From positions 27,750,001-27,814,000 of the forward strand of contig JAIVEN010000002.1 in the NCBI GenBank assembly GCA_026686845.1: a stretch of 64,000 bases of DNA, given 5' to 3'. This stretch comes from Adenanthera pavonina. Its lineage: Eukaryota > Streptophyta > Magnoliopsida > Fabales > Fabaceae. The notes beneath the pieces were generated by a model. That model was not told where the DNA came from and did no database searches. It was given only the letters and a program-made list of their open reading frames with translations. Of the stretch, positions 1 to 12,030 are shown piece by piece. Both the position numbers and the translations under genes were made by a program. The first letter of the stretch is position 1. Each line of letters starts with the position of its first letter.

Positions 1-354
1 TAATGCCCATACTATATATCATTGGACTTAGCTCATCACGAGTTTTGTTTTGACAGTAATTTTGTATATTTATAAAATTACCCCTAACTTGAGACTAAAT
101 TATAATTTTTAATTCTTTCAGATCATTAGTTATAATTTTTCCTAAAATATATATTGTCATGCATTCCCCCGTGACTTTTACTCTTGAGGGTGAAAATGTA
201 ACTATCTTAACTTCTACGAGCAAAAACATAATTTCTCATTCTTTTGTTTGATAAAAAAAATGATCCTTTGCCACTTTTCATGCAAAATGATATTTGCCCA
301 TTTTCATGAATTCCTTACAGATATTTAGATATTTTAACTTTTAGGGATATTACA
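1..354 (-). repeat. LTR1 fragment (gypsy LTR, 5' part)
   Basis: This fragment matches the outer end of the gypsy LTRs seen at 8280-8644 and 16260-16638. Shared blocks include the 'attggactta..ctcatcacgag' stretch, a conserved 'aaattacccctaacttgag' block and the terminal 'ggatattaca'. In sense orientation the LTR starts TGTAATATCC at 354. The rest lies outside the window, so whether it is a solo LTR or part of an element is unknown. Confidence 0.7.
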
Positions 355-359
355 CCAAT

Positions 360-815
360 TGTTGTTCTTTTTGGCTTTTTTGTTTTTGTAGATACAAAAG
401 TAACTTTATCAATATAAAGTTACTTTTTAACATTCAATACTAATTATTTCTTTTCCTTAATCACTAACCCTTAGTCCTATACACTATTGGACTTGTCTCG
501 TCGAGAGCTTCATTTTGGGAGTAACTTCGTATATTTACAAAATTACTCCTAATTATTGCAAAATTATAATTTTTAATACTTTCGGGTATTAGTTGTAATT
601 TTTCCCAATAGCTTTTCTACTTTCTTCCCATGTAATATTTTATACTGAGATAAAAATATAATTATCATAATTTCTGGGGGTAAAAATATAATTTTTTATT
701 TTTCCATTCGACCAGAAAAAATGACATCTTTGTCATATTTCACTTAAAATGATGTCTATATATTTTCATAAATTCCTTATGTATTTTAAGCTATCTAGTT
801 TTTAGAGATGTTATA
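360..815 (-). repeat. second LTR1 fragment
   Basis: A second, diverged copy of the same LTR segment follows directly. It shares 'cactaattatttctt', 'cactattggacttgtctcg' and 'aaattactcctaa' blocks with the copies at 38520-38910 and 1-354, and it ends 'agatgttata', which I read as a decayed TGTAACATC terminus. Its inner limit is unclear. A strong short inverted repeat lies at 396-427. Confidence 0.6.
396..427. repeat. perfect 14-bp inverted repeat
   Basis: The arms AAAAGTAACTTTAT (396-409) and ATAAAGTTACTTTT (414-427) are exact reverse complements around a 4-base loop, caat. They lie at the inner edge of the second LTR1 fragment. No function is evident. Confidence 0.8.
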
Positions 816-1246
816 ACTTACATGATATAAAAGTATACCCGAACAAGATAAAGGATGGACTATTTCAATAATGCTAGTAGGTTATTTGTTCAATTGATAG
901 CATACCCATTATACTTCCAAAGATATGAATAGTTTTCAAATCGTAAATATTAAATTCACAGTTAACTTCATAAACTATACTATACTATTATTGTTCAACA
1001 ATTAGATGAATTTGTATAAGTGTAATCTAATAAATAATAATAGGTCTGATAAATTTTTTTATACCTATAAATTTTTGTCCATTGTTTTAATTACACAATT
1101 TTTCCTGCACAAAAACATATAGTTTTTCGCATAATTCTTCCTTTAACTTGTACAGTATTCAGTTCTTTGCTTTTCAATTAATGTGTCCCTTTTTCATTAT
1201 CCAGTTGAAGAGTTGTTAACACCAACTAAAAAATTTGTTTGACATG
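816..1246. other. intergenic, no gene seen
   Basis: AT-rich sequence with no convincing ORF and no match to the other repeat families that I can recognise in this window. Confidence 0.5.
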
Positions 1247-4200
1247 TGTAATGACCCTAAATATTAATTCTAAGAAGAACTCTACATTATGGTGCAGGAC
1301 CAAAGAAAGAACAAAAATTGAGCAAAAAGGAAGAATAAGGACTCTCATGGTGAGGTGTAGGAGCGCTACAACATGACACTTCCGATTAGAAGCTGAAATA
1401 GAAGAATCTCATGCCACGGCACTAGTCATAAAGTTGTTTTAAATCAGAAGTCGAAACTAGTCACCGACGAAAAGAAAAAAGGTAAAGAATTGAAGAGCTC
1501 TACTAGGGCTTCATATTTTTAGCTAGGGGGTTCAATTTTTGGCATTTTAGAAGCTTGATTCCTGTGGGTAAGCTGGTTTTATACTCCCATCCTCTATTTT
1601 CTTCAAGTTCATTCAGTTGTTCATGTTGATATGGCTCAACACCCAAAAGAGGGGTAAATTGGGTGACTTGAATTTTTTGATCAATCAAAAAGAATTAATC
1701 AATCAATGAAGGAAAATGAAAATTAGGGATAAAAAGAGTATATTCAATAAGCACAAATTGAATGTTTAAATAGAGAAGGGACACAAGATGTTTATCTTGG
1801 TTCGGTCTACACCACTTGGCCTATATCCAATCTCAAAGTCACTACCTGAGATTTTTGGTATCTCTAGAAGTTTTGAATGTGCACTTTTGAGCCTCAATAC
1901 AATGCTTTGTTCTTCCATAAATGATGCACTCTCCACAAAAGGAGTGGTTTAACAATCCACTCAAGGTACCTACTATCTTGAGTCTACTCTAGATCAATCA
2001 AGATAAAGGCTTAAAGCCTTACAGGAAATAAAACCTCACTTAATGAGGCAGATATGATATAATAAAGCTCTACAGTGGTTGTGAGTGTTTATGAGCAAGA
2101 AGATAGAGAAAATAAATGCAATGCTTTCAAAATTCACTTCTTGTTTTTTTTTTTGCATAAATGTTCCACCATTTATAGAAAAATCAAATCAACTAGCCTT
2201 TAGACACAATTAATCTATTATTACTCAAAGAACTATTGAAGCAAATTTAATGCTCACATACCCATATTAATTGATTATATACAATGGTAATCGGTTATAT
2301 TGAGTACGTGTTCTCTTTTGCAACAAATTTTAACACAAATTGAAAACATCATTTAAGCTAAAAGTTAACATCTTTAATATAGGAAAAGATATTAAGTCCA
2401 TTTTCTAGCTTACCTAAATAGAGAGAAAAGACATTGAATATGTATATGGAAATCCTATGAAGAATAACCAATTACGATACAGAGAAATCAATTATCTTGG
2501 AAGAAAGAAAAATAGAGACACAAGGATAATCAATTAATAAAGAATATAATAGACTAGGTTGGGGAAATTTTAAATAAAACCTAAAGATAATTGATTTGGT
2601 GCTCAAAATAATAGGTTAGAATTCAAACAGAATAGATGCAAATTCACTGATGGAATATAATTAATTATATTAGGATGTAACAGGTTAGATGAAGATTATA
2701 TTGGATTAGATTTATAGAAATAATCAGTCAAATTTCAAACAGAATGCTGTCAAGTTTCATTCAGGAAGGTAATAGATTATGAGGAAAAATAATAGTTTAA
2801 CTGAAGCAATATAATTGATAATATGTCGTGATAATCGGTTAAGATGTGAAGCAAAAAGTAATAGGAAAAGGTTGGGATGCAATAATTAATTACTATAAGG
2901 AAGGTAATCAATTATGTCAGACAAAAATTAAACTTGACCTGAGGAATAGCTGATATAATTGGTTATTTTGGAATATAATCGATTAAGACGTATAACTAAA
3001 GTATACATAACAGTTTAGAATGAATGATAATTGATTGTTTTCAAATGCAATCAATTAGTTTGGCTATTAAAAATTAAAAAAAGAAACTGAGAGGGTTGAA
3101 ATAATAGGTTGTGACACAAAGTAATTGATTAGCTAGGAAAAGTTCAACACAAATGAGTTGTGGAACTATTTTTGGACATGAAATCTTCTAAAATATTAAA
3201 TTTTGAGATTTTGAAAATATTCCAAAAGATTTTCCAAATATAATTTTTACAAAAGTTATCTAGAAAACTTTTCTTGATTTATCTTGACTTGAATGTTACT
3301 TTGATTTTTGTCCGAGACTTGAATATTCTTGTAGAACAACTTCTTCTCTAGTTTTGTTATCATCAAAATATAGGATTACTTACAGTTTTCATTGGGGTTG
3401 TTAGGGTTCTTGCTTTGGATGCTTTTCTATTGATTAAATTAAGTCTAAATGCTTTATTGATGTGTTCTTGGATGTATATAAGCTTTGGGCTAATGATTTT
3501 AAGTATTTAAGTGGTATATTTCCCAAACCCTAACCATCAAATTTTGATATTATTGGGAATCTGAATATATGGTGAAATGATTATGATTCTACAAGTTGTT
3601 TTGGGTGTTTTGATGTTTGGGTATACTTAAGGAAGCCCTATTTCCATTTAGTTTATGTTTGGGTTAGTGATTGTGAATGCTAAGGATTGAGAATTTGTGA
3701 TGGTAATGAGAATATGATGTTGTATATGTTGTAATATTGCTCATTTGGGATCTTTTGGCCTCAAGCTATTTTTGGTAAGTGTTAAATTAGTTGTGCTTGC
3801 TCTCTTTGGCATATTGAGGTGTCAAGTGGGTTAGACAGTTGGGGTAACTGGGGTAGTCTTTTCATGTCTTATAATTAATTATATATGTTTAGTCCTTTTT
3901 CTTATCATGATATGCATGCTTTATATATGTTTTACTCTTTCATATCATGATATTCTAGTCATTAAATAGTTGTCTTACGGCTGGAGAGCCATGATCCAAT
4001 ATTTAGTGTATTGACCTTTGGCTGGGTGAAGACCATTAGGAAGAGAGATGGGTAGTGACCTTTGAATCGGCCATCACAGTTAAATGAAAGTGGACCATTG
4101 GTTAAGGTTATCGTGTTATGGTAATTAAGTCATGGTCTTGGCCATGTATTGATGGGATTCACATCAACATATCATGCATATCATATTCATGTTCAATATT

Positions 4201-5299
4201 GAATTTAAATGTGATTATGGAAGTATGTTCTTATGTTTGTTGTTTAAACTCCTGGTTACTGAAACGTATTTCTCACCCAATTGCTAACAATTCCTAAATG
4301 AATGATCCAGCACTAGCAAGGAAAGGACCAATGCGGGCTTAAGAAAAGAGGATTGAGAGTATCTATGTGTGTTGGGGTTTACCCCATACTTGTTGATATT
4401 GTTTTGGTTATGTTATTAGTAAAGTGCCACTTGTACTATTGTATAATGCTAAGTTTATTTGTCTTATCTCTATTATTCTGGGGTTGAATTAATATGTGGC
4501 CCCTCTTATACTCTCCATGCTTGGTGTATGGCCCTTTTTGTGTTGATGGGCCTATGGTTATGCTAGTGATATGATGAATGTCATTTAAGTTTTATATGTG
4601 GTATGTGATGATTCAATATCTAATGTTTGGTTGTGTTGGACAGGAGATTGGATACTCTAAGTCCCTTTGGGTATGTATATCTTGTTTGTGAGCCCTATGT
4701 TGTTATTAGGCCTTTAGTGTGCAAAAAAGGACATATAGCCCATTAGCTTGATTTGGGATTCGAGGGAGTCAAAACTTAGAGGTGTGGTTTCTTCAAGATA
4801 ACACCTCCTTGGACATGTTCCTTATCTCTGTTGTGACTTATTGGTATGATCTTTAGCTACTATTTGTCCATTGGTAGCAATTAGAGATGTTTGATTCATG
4901 GTTTTGGTCAAAAAATGACCAATTTGGTTTCGAGTGTTCAAAATCCTCATACTAAAGAATTTTGAGTCATGGTTGTTGTCTATGGATAAAGTGTGAGTAG
5001 AATGACCTATAGGCTTTTGAATTAGGTGAATTGGAGGTTAAAGTGAGAAGTTGTGCACATCGGAAGTTAGGAGATAGTATCAGCAAATTTGTTGATGCAA
5101 GATCTGTCATTGGCACCATAGAGTCAGAATTGTGGCTGTAGCACCAAGCCCTCCTATTTTGTTTTTCATTTTTATACAAAACATGTTGGCACTGCAGCGC
5201 CATAACCCAAGCCACGGTGCCATCCCCTGTTTGTGTCCCTTGTGATGTTTTAGTGCACTTTACGTTTGGTCTTGGGTCTTGGGAATTTAGAATGTTACA
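1247..5299 (+). repeat. LTR2-like long repeat, interrupted
   Basis: This is probably a second LTR family (LTR2), starting TGTAATGACC at 1247 and ending AATGTTACA at 5299, split by the SIRE-type LTR at 1624-3384. Without the insert it is about 2.3 kb. Its 3' part shares phrases with the minus-strand copies at 18311-20211 and 40831-41335: the 'ccaagccacggtgccat' type block, a 'ggattttgga/cctcata' block, and a 'ctcacc..agtctta' stretch. No internal coding region or target duplication supports the boundaries, so the call rests on internal similarity only. Confidence 0.4.
1624..3384 (-). mobile_element. solo LTR, SIRE-type subfamily 2
   Basis: A 1761-bp TG...CA unit. Near its 3' (plus-strand left) end it contains 'aaaagaggggtaaattggg' and 'ttatcttggttcggtct', then 'cacttggcctat', which align with the same positions in the LTRs of SIRE copies A and B. 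The plus-strand right end, 'ttatcatcaaaatatagg', matches their 'gaatcatcaaaac' end. The middle, about 2250-3140, is a different sequence: an array of roughly 18 near-palindromes of the TAATCGATTA type. The flanks (gttca before, gtttt after) do not make a clean target duplication, so the ends could be off by a few bases. Confidence 0.6.
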
Positions 5300-6560
5300 G
5301 CACCAATATTTAAAATGCACCTCATGTAGTTGTAATCAAATTTGCTAATTATTTTTGTAGGTTTTTCTTGAATAAGTGATAATACTTTACTCCATTCTTT
5401 TAGATCTTAAAATGAAAGCAATATGGGAAACCTAAAATTCAAAACAAATATATGTTTCAGATTGAAGGGTCCAATTGGCTTCTTATTTCTACTGTTGGTT
5501 TGTTGAGTACATTATCATTCTACACTAGTTACAACCTAAAGTAGGCACCTGACTCCAAGCAACTTGAACATGCTAGTAATTTTCTAACATTTTTCTTAGT
5601 GGTACTTGTATTTTATGATTTATATTGGATGATAATTATATTTTTCTCTTTCTTTTTTCTCCTTTTTTTCTTTTTTTTTCCTTTTCCCCCTAGTGCAATA
5701 ATGAGGTCAAAGTAAATGTATTTTTCTTTTTAAAAATCAGGAACTGGAAAATCATCAAGTATGAGGAAACCTACGAATAGCGATTTTTAGCCTAATGGAT
5801 ATTCTCTAGAGTGGAAGATAGTAATGGTTGTTTGAGCTATATTGCAGGTTGAACTTGGTCCTTTGAAGTTGCTTTTGTAGTTTCTCTTGTTGCAAAATGT
5901 TTTTTTCATAAATTTTCTAATTTATTTCCTTTCTTATTGTCTAAAATTGTTTCCTCTCAGGTAAATTGTTTTCAATTTTCAATTGTGTTTGAGGTCTATA
6001 AAGATTTCCCTGCAAACTATTATGTTAGATCTTGTCATTTTATAAGAATTATGTGGTATCCCTCAACAAAAGAAGAGAAAGAGAGAGATTTAGAGAAGGA
6101 ATAAGCTAATAAAGTAGAAGACAATAGCCATCAAATTTTCATTAAACAATAAAATATTAAAAAATGACCATATGCAGTTATCTAGATATCTATCTTATAC
6201 GAAATATAGTTTTTAGTATTTCAAAAACTTTTAGAATAAATGAATTTAAATTTTATATAAATCCTAATTCTTTTTAAACTCAAAAAAAAAAATCTAAACT
6301 TGCATATTGAGTTTAGCAATAGAAAATCCTAAACCTAGTTTGCCTATTTATTCTTTTTCCTGCCGCAAAGTCCACCATCACTATTATCAAGAAAGTAGTT
6401 TCTTCCTCAACTTTTCTTCATGTCCTCCATTTTTTTTCTAAGTTTCTTCTCTCGTTCCCGCCTCAGTTATCTCTACCTACCTCATCTACATATTTGTTCC
6501 CAAGGTTCCTTCTTCCATCTTCTCTCAATCACACGATACCCCTCACACCATTAAGCTGGT
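5300..6560. other. no gene seen
   Basis: AT-rich, with a pyrimidine-rich tract around 5640-5690 and another around 6355-6500. ORFs here are short and of no recognisable family. It could be the decayed edge of an older element or true intergenic DNA. Confidence 0.4.
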
Positions 6561-6998
6561 TGTAATGTCTGGCCGCTATTCGGGATTGACGACTGTCCCC
6601 ACAAACCAACACAAGCCCTTTCGGTGTGCTTTGTCCTCACTCACACACCTCCTTCCTAGGAGGTCACCCATCCCATAATTGCTTTAGGTTAAGCATGCTT
6701 AACTAAGGAGTTCTCAAGGGATAAGCTACCGAAAAGGTAGATATACCTTGTTGGTATAGGTAGTACCTATCAATTCCTTTAAGCTATCCTTAACCATATA
6801 GTCTCATACCTATACAGTCTCTGGATCCCTCTCATTCTGGTATGTATTCAATTTATTCATATACCCCTCTCGCTAAGAAGCCTGCCAGGAGCCGCTCCAT
6901 ATCGGTGCCTCATTACTTTATCCTCGTTACTTTATCTGACCCCCACTTTTCTTGCACCGGTGATCACTCCCCGCGCTCGTCAGCGCCTGGATGTCACA
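6561..6998 (-). mobile_element. Cassandra-like LTR with 5S rRNA sequence
   Basis: A 438-bp unit with complementary ends (TGTAATGTCTGG... and ...GGATGTCACA). It is closely similar end to end to the unit at 42237-42661. Its centre is a degenerate plant 5S rRNA on the minus strand (see 6651-6715). Cassandra elements are plant terminal-repeat retrotransposons in miniature whose LTRs carry 5S sequence with a Pol III promoter, which fits. The flanking 5 bp differ (ctggt before, tgaat after). The right flank is a truncated gypsy LTR, so this copy probably marks a rearrangement junction rather than a simple insertion. Confidence 0.75.
6651..6715 (-). repeat. 5S rRNA-derived core inside the LTR
   Basis: Read on the minus strand it contains AACTCC, then AGTTAAGCATGCTT (the A-box region of plant 5S rRNA), then GGGATGGGTGACCTCCT (the C-box region), at about the spacing of plant 5S genes. 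The 5' and 3' thirds of 5S are not recognisable, so this is a captured promoter-bearing fragment and not a functional 5S gene. Confidence 0.75.
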
Positions 6999-8644
6999 TG
7001 AATTTTGGTAGAGTTTCCTCTTAGAAAATGGACATCCCGGGGAATAAAACCCCTCATTTTACAGCCAAAACTAGTCACAAAACAACACAAATACAATATG
7101 GCATCAAGTTATAATTATGGAAACAACAAATAATAACATATTGCAATAAAATAAATGCAGCTACCTTTTATGTTTTCCTTTACTTTTGCACTTGGAACCA
7201 AAACTTCCACTAGCTTTATTGAACTCCCACAAGTCCTAAAACATCATTCAATATCAACTTAATCAACTCAAAACAAAGGTTTCTTTACAAAGTCTCACTA
7301 ATGCCCTAAAAATCCAAATTCTTTATCTCTTGATTTTCCTTGAATCTAATACTTATTTTTAGCTAATTTGGACCCAATGAATCCATTTTTAGCATCAAAA
7401 CAATGAAAATTCAACTCTTTCCCATCATAATAACTTCACCAAAATCTAACTTATAGGAAGAGAAATTAGTTTTTCTCAAAACTTACTTAAATCACACTAT
7501 ACTTGATTCCTCTTACAAAATCTCATATCAAATCATGATTTTATGACTTTAAAACAACTCCCCATACTTAAACAAGCTTAGAATGAAATTGTATAGATAT
7601 GTGAAAGGAAATATTTCATGGAAACTTAAGCCAAACAACCAAGAAAAGACATTAGAACACTTGTAACTTATAAGAGAAACACTTACAAATTTTCTTGGAT
7701 TTTCCTTCAATTTTTTTTCCTATTTTTCTTTCTCCCTCATGTGGCTGCCTTTCCTTTCTCCAATTGTAGACTTCTCTTCCTCATTTCCTTGCTAATTGAT
7801 CGGCCAAAACATGGGAAGGAAGGGAGTATATATAAAAATCACCAACCAATGAAAATTTGACACTTAATGTCTTGATTTTTCTTACTTTTTCATGAAAAAT
7901 ATAAACTATGGCTAATTTGACATGTGCAGCTCATGGAACATGAAATGGGGAGGATTTTGGTCTAAAAATTTTAGGTATTTACTTATCCAGATATATCCTG
8001 AACCGGTCTGGACAAATAAAGCTACTTTAGCAGTATATTTTACTATTATTGGAATACTAATTATAATTTGATCAGGATATAAAATTCTCATAATATACTT
8101 ATCCAATTGGTCCAAATATAAAATTCACATAGTTTTTTTGAATGAATATTGCCTCTTTCTGCAGTCCAGACTGACCTTTATCGGGTAAGACATTAATATC
8201 AAATCCTAATTACCTAATAAATATTATTTTGATCTTAATAAATTTTATACTATATTCCATTGGTTTTAACTCAATGAGAGCTTCATTTTGACTATAATTT
8301 TTCATATTTACAAAAATTCCCTTAACTTGAGATATATTTATAATTTTTAAAATTTCCGGGTCATTAGGTGTAATTTCACCAAAATTCATAAAATTTGTTT
8401 CATTCTGCTCGTGAATCCACCGCCTCTTGTTCTTGTTCTTGTTCGTTCTTCTCTCATTTTTTTTTCTTTATCTCCTTTTTTTTTAGGAGTAAAATAGTTA
8501 TTTTTTTCATTTTTCTTTCTAACCGAGATAATTGACTTCATTATCTTATTTTATATAAAATGACGTATATCCATTTTTGTAAATTCCTTATAGATTTTAA
8601 AATATTGAACCTTAAATATTTAAAAGAAATTTTAGAATATTACA
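6999..8644 (-). repeat. gypsy 3' LTR, truncated
   Basis: Aligns nearly base for base with 15010-16638. It ends (sense start) TGTAATATTC at 8644, next to the PPT. About 880 bp present in the 5' LTR are missing beyond 6999, where the Cassandra-like unit begins. It contains the block 'ggacatcccggggaataaa' shared by LTR1 copies at 15010, 37560 and 61380. Confidence 0.9.
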
Positions 8645-8658
8645 ATTTTCTCTCCCTT
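8645..8658 (-). promoter_or_regulatory. polypurine tract of gypsy element
   Basis: On the minus strand AAGGGAGAGAAAAT directly precedes the 3' LTR start TGTAATATTC. This is the expected primer site for plus-strand DNA synthesis. Confidence 0.8.
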
Positions 8659-8714
8659 AAAATAAATTTCGTCCTCGATATTGAAAATATACCTTATATA
8701 AATAGTTCTGGATA

Positions 8715-10226
8715 TTAATGCTTCATACCAGATTCCATTTCCCAAGTAGCTTCATCTGAAGTTAAGCCTTTCCAGACCACCTTCACTAGAGGTATGCCCT
8801 TGTTTCTCAACTTTTTGACTCGATAGTCAATGATTCTTTCAGGTTTTACCGCATAAGATAGATTATTTTATAAATTAACATGTTCATATTCTATAACATG
8901 TGAAGGGTCTGGATGGTACTTTTTCAATTAGGAAACATGAAATATATTATGGATTTGACTCAAATGAGGGGGGAGAGCTTGTTTATAAGCTACAGGTCCA
9001 GCTTTAGAAATAATCTCAAATGGTCTTATATATCTGGGACTAAGCTTTTTAACTTTAATTTATCGACCAACCCTTATTGTAGGAGATATTTTGAGAAAAA
9101 CATGATCTCCAATTTCAAATTCTAGCTGCTTTCTTCTTTCATCAAAATAGTTTTTCTGTCTACTCTGAGCTGTTAGCAACTTCCTTTTGATCATTTCTAT
9201 CTGTTTGGAGCTCTGATCAACCAATTCAGGACCTTACATTTGCCTTTCATTCAATTCTGTCCAACACAGTGGAGACCTACACCTTTTGCCATACAGTGCC
9301 TCATAAGGAGCCATTTGGATACTGGAATGGTAGCTATTATTATAACCAAACTCAGCTAATGGTAAACACACATCCCAGTTCCCTTTCATTTCCAGTACAC
9401 ATGCTCTTAGCATACCCTCCAAAGTTAGTATAGTTCTCTCTGTTTGACCATTTGTTTGAGGATAATAAGCTATACTAAATCTTAATTGAGTTCCCAGAGC
9501 TTGCTGCAAAGATTTCCAGAAATTGGATGTAAATCTTGGATCTCTGTTTGAAATAATACTATTTGGCACACCATTTAATCTCACGATTTCCTTAATATAC
9601 AATTGTGCTAATTTGTCCAGCGTAACTGTTGACTTAATTGCCAAAAAATAGGCTGACTTTGTTAATCTATCAACAATCACCCAAATAGCATCATTTCCAG
9701 AAAATGTTCTCGGTAACCCTATAATATAATCCATAGAAATGCTATCCCATTTCCACTCAGGGATCTCGAGAGGCTACAATATACCTGATGGCTTTTGGTG
9801 CTCAGTCTTTTTTCTCTAGCATACTAAACATCTAGCCACATACTGAGTAATATCACTTTTCATCCCTGGCCACAAAAACAAATTTTTCAAATTATGATAC
9901 ATTTTTAAAATACCTGGATGAATCCTGTATTTACTCTGATGGGCTTCTATCAAAATCTTTTCTCTGAGCTTTGCCACTGGAGGAACATAAATTCGGTTAT
10001 GGAATCTTACCAGACCATTATCAGTCACATTAAATTCTTTTAGTTCTCCCTGTTTTAGCTTTCCCTTGATTGTATCTATGAACTGATCCTCTTGTTGGGC
10101 TTGTATTATATCTTTATAAAATTCATTGCCAATTTTAGTCTCATGCAACCCGAGAGGTAAATTCAAATCTCTAAAATCTTCAATTAATTTCATTTCACAA
10201 ATCATCATATGGGCTACGTGAATGGT
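8715..10226 (-). pseudogene. gypsy integrase with C-terminal chromodomain
   Basis: This integrase region would insert the element cDNA; its chromodomain would bind histone marks and steer insertion. The HHCC zinc region lies just after RNase H, around 9990-9825, with the final pair in 'ARCLVC' at about 9820. The catalytic core at 9734-9234 shows D (MDYIIGLP), D (NRDPRF) and E (NGQTERT). An IN C-terminal stretch containing 'GPVAYKQALPP' lies near 8990. The chromodomain at 8849-8720 reads PERIIDY...VKVVWKG...ATWEME, with the aromatic Y and W residues kept. A terminal stop sits at 8715-8717. In-frame stops occur after CLVC (about 9816), about 50 bases further on, after NERQM (9234) and in the C-terminal part. 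The canonical SDRD motif reads SNRD here. It is not functional. Confidence 0.88.
8720..8849 (-). pseudogene. chromodomain
   Basis: Translation of the minus strand gives the chromodomain pattern: PERIIDYRVKK, then a turn, then PLVKVVWKGL, then ATWEME. The reading frame is open across all 43 codons up to the stop at 8715. This places the element in the chromovirus branch of Ty3/gypsy. Confidence 0.85.
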
Positions 10227-11540
10227 TTTTCTGCTCAAAGTATCAGCTACCACATTCGCTTTTCCTGGATGATACTTAATAGAATGCTCATAATCTTTTA
10301 GCAATTCCATCCATCGCCTCTGCCTCGTATTTAGTTCTTTTTGATCTTCTAAATATTTGAGGCTTTTGTGGTCACAAAATATCTTAGTGGTAGCACCATA
10401 GAGATAATGTCTCCATATATTTAGAGCATGCACTATAGCTGCAAGTTCTAAATCATGTGCAGGATAGTTTTCTTCATAAGTTTTTAACTGACGAGAAGCA
10501 TAGGCTACTACCCTTCTATCTTGCATTAATACACAACGCAATCCATGTTTGCTAGCATCTGTATAAACCACATATGGTTTCTGGGGATCAGTTAGAGTTA
10601 ACACAGGTGAAGAGGTTAGCCTAAGTTTTAATTCTTGAAAACTCTTTTCGCAATTACTATCCCACACAAAAGGTTTTTCTTTTCTGGTCAATCTCTTAAG
10701 CGACATCGCAATTCTAGAAAAGTCCTTAATAAATCTTCTATAATAGCCTGCTAAACTCAGAAAACTTCTAATTTTCGTAACAGTTTTGGGCCTCTCCCAC
10801 TTTAGAACTGTATCTACCTTGCATGGATCTATTGTAACCCTATCCTTGGAGATAATATGCCCCAAAAACCGTGCCTCTGTGAGCCAAAGCTCACACTTAC
10901 TGAGCTTAGCATACATGCTCTTTTCTTTCAACACCATTAGGACAATTCTCAAATGCGCTTCATGCTCTACTAAAGATTTGGAGTATACTAAAATATCATC
11001 TATAAAGACTACAACAAATCTATCTAAATATGGCCAAAATATACGATTCATATAGTCTATAAAGATCGCAGGTGCATTAGTGAGACCAAATGACATAACT
11101 AAAAACTCATAATGCCCATATCTAGTTCAAAAAGCAGTCTTAGGAACATCCTTTGCCTTGACTCAGAGCTGATGGTGCCTAGATCTTAAATCAATTTTAG
11201 AAAACACAGATGGCCCAACTAACGGGTCTAATAAATCATCAATTCTGGGCAATGGGTACTTATTTTTAATTGTAACTTTATTCAGCTCTCGATAGTCAAT
11301 GCAAAGTCTAAGGTTCATCTTTGTTTTTCACAAATAACACTGGAGCACCCCAGGGAGAAACACTTGGTCTGATAAATCCCTTTTCTAATGGCTCCTCAAT
11401 TTGCTTCCTTAACTCTGCCATCTCATTTGGTGCCATTCTATATGGTGGCTTGGAAACTGGAACTGTTCCTAGCACTAGATCTATTGCAAACTCAACCTCT
11501 CGTTCTGGGGCTAAACCACTAAATTCCTTTAGAAACACTT
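10227..11540 (-). pseudogene. gypsy reverse transcriptase and RNase H
   Basis: It would copy element RNA into cDNA and remove the RNA strand. The N-terminal RT part is open at 11538-11308 (PPYRMAPNEMAELRKQ...GFIRPSVSPWGAPVLFVKNK). A frame change follows before the next open stretch, which starts MSFGLTNAPAIF at 11096. The polymerase active site FIDD is at 11006-10995, within VVVFIDDILVYSKS. RNase H begins near 10560 with YTDAS, has the acidic residue of DLELAAIVHAL and CDHKSL, and ends ADTLSRK at about 10227. One of the region's shifts lies between 11308 and 11096. The sequence is otherwise well conserved for the family. Confidence 0.9.
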
Positions 11541-11703
11541 CTGGAAATCTCTTACTACTGGGATATTATTAATACCTTCTTCTACCTCGACACTTGCAGA
11601 AAAGAAAATCAAATAACCTTGACATCCTTTCTCCAAACATCTCTTAGCTTGGGTGGTCTTTAGAAAATTAAGCCTAGTCTCAGCACATAAGACATTTTGA
11701 GGG

Positions 11704-12030
11704 TCAGGCAGGATCACTATTGGCAGACAACCGGTTCATTCCAATGATAATATCAATATCAGGGAAAGGCATACAAATCAAGTGAAGGGTAAGACAACAG
11801 TGTTCATACTGGTCTACACAATTAAGACACACGTAGGAGGTCATAGCTTTATTGCCTGTAGGAGTAGACACATGCAAATCATAAGGCAACATTGTGTTTA
11901 CGAGACCCGGCCTCTTAGCGCAGTTATAGGATATGAATGAGTGGCTAGCACCTGAATCAAATAAAGCTTTTACAAGATAATCATTAATCTTAATTGTACC
12001 TTCAATTAAATCAGGCAACTTACGAGCCAT
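11704..12030 (-). pseudogene. gypsy aspartic protease
   Basis: A retroviral-type aspartic protease that would cleave Gag-Pol. The active-site motif is LFDSGASHSFIS, with D-S-G at residues 25-27 of the open stretch starting at 12030. It continues in frame from the gag zinc-knuckle segment and ends at a stop near 11704. A linker of about 165 bp then leads to RT. It is of ordinary length for this family. Confidence 0.88.

Noticed and set aside
355..359. ccaat after the LTR1 end at 354 matching ccaat after the gypsy 5' LTR at 16638, as a target duplication
   Set aside because: Both are right flanks of separate minus-strand LTR ends, so they cannot be the two sides of one insertion without more evidence; five bases can match by chance.
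4967..5320. 117-codon ORF on the minus strand
   Set aside because: It lies in the LTR2-like repeat, has low-complexity composition, matches no family, and is not kept in the other LTR2 copies.
6651..6715. A genuine 5S rRNA gene
   Set aside because: Only the central promoter region matches, with several changes; the ends of 5S are missing and the unit is bounded by LTR termini.
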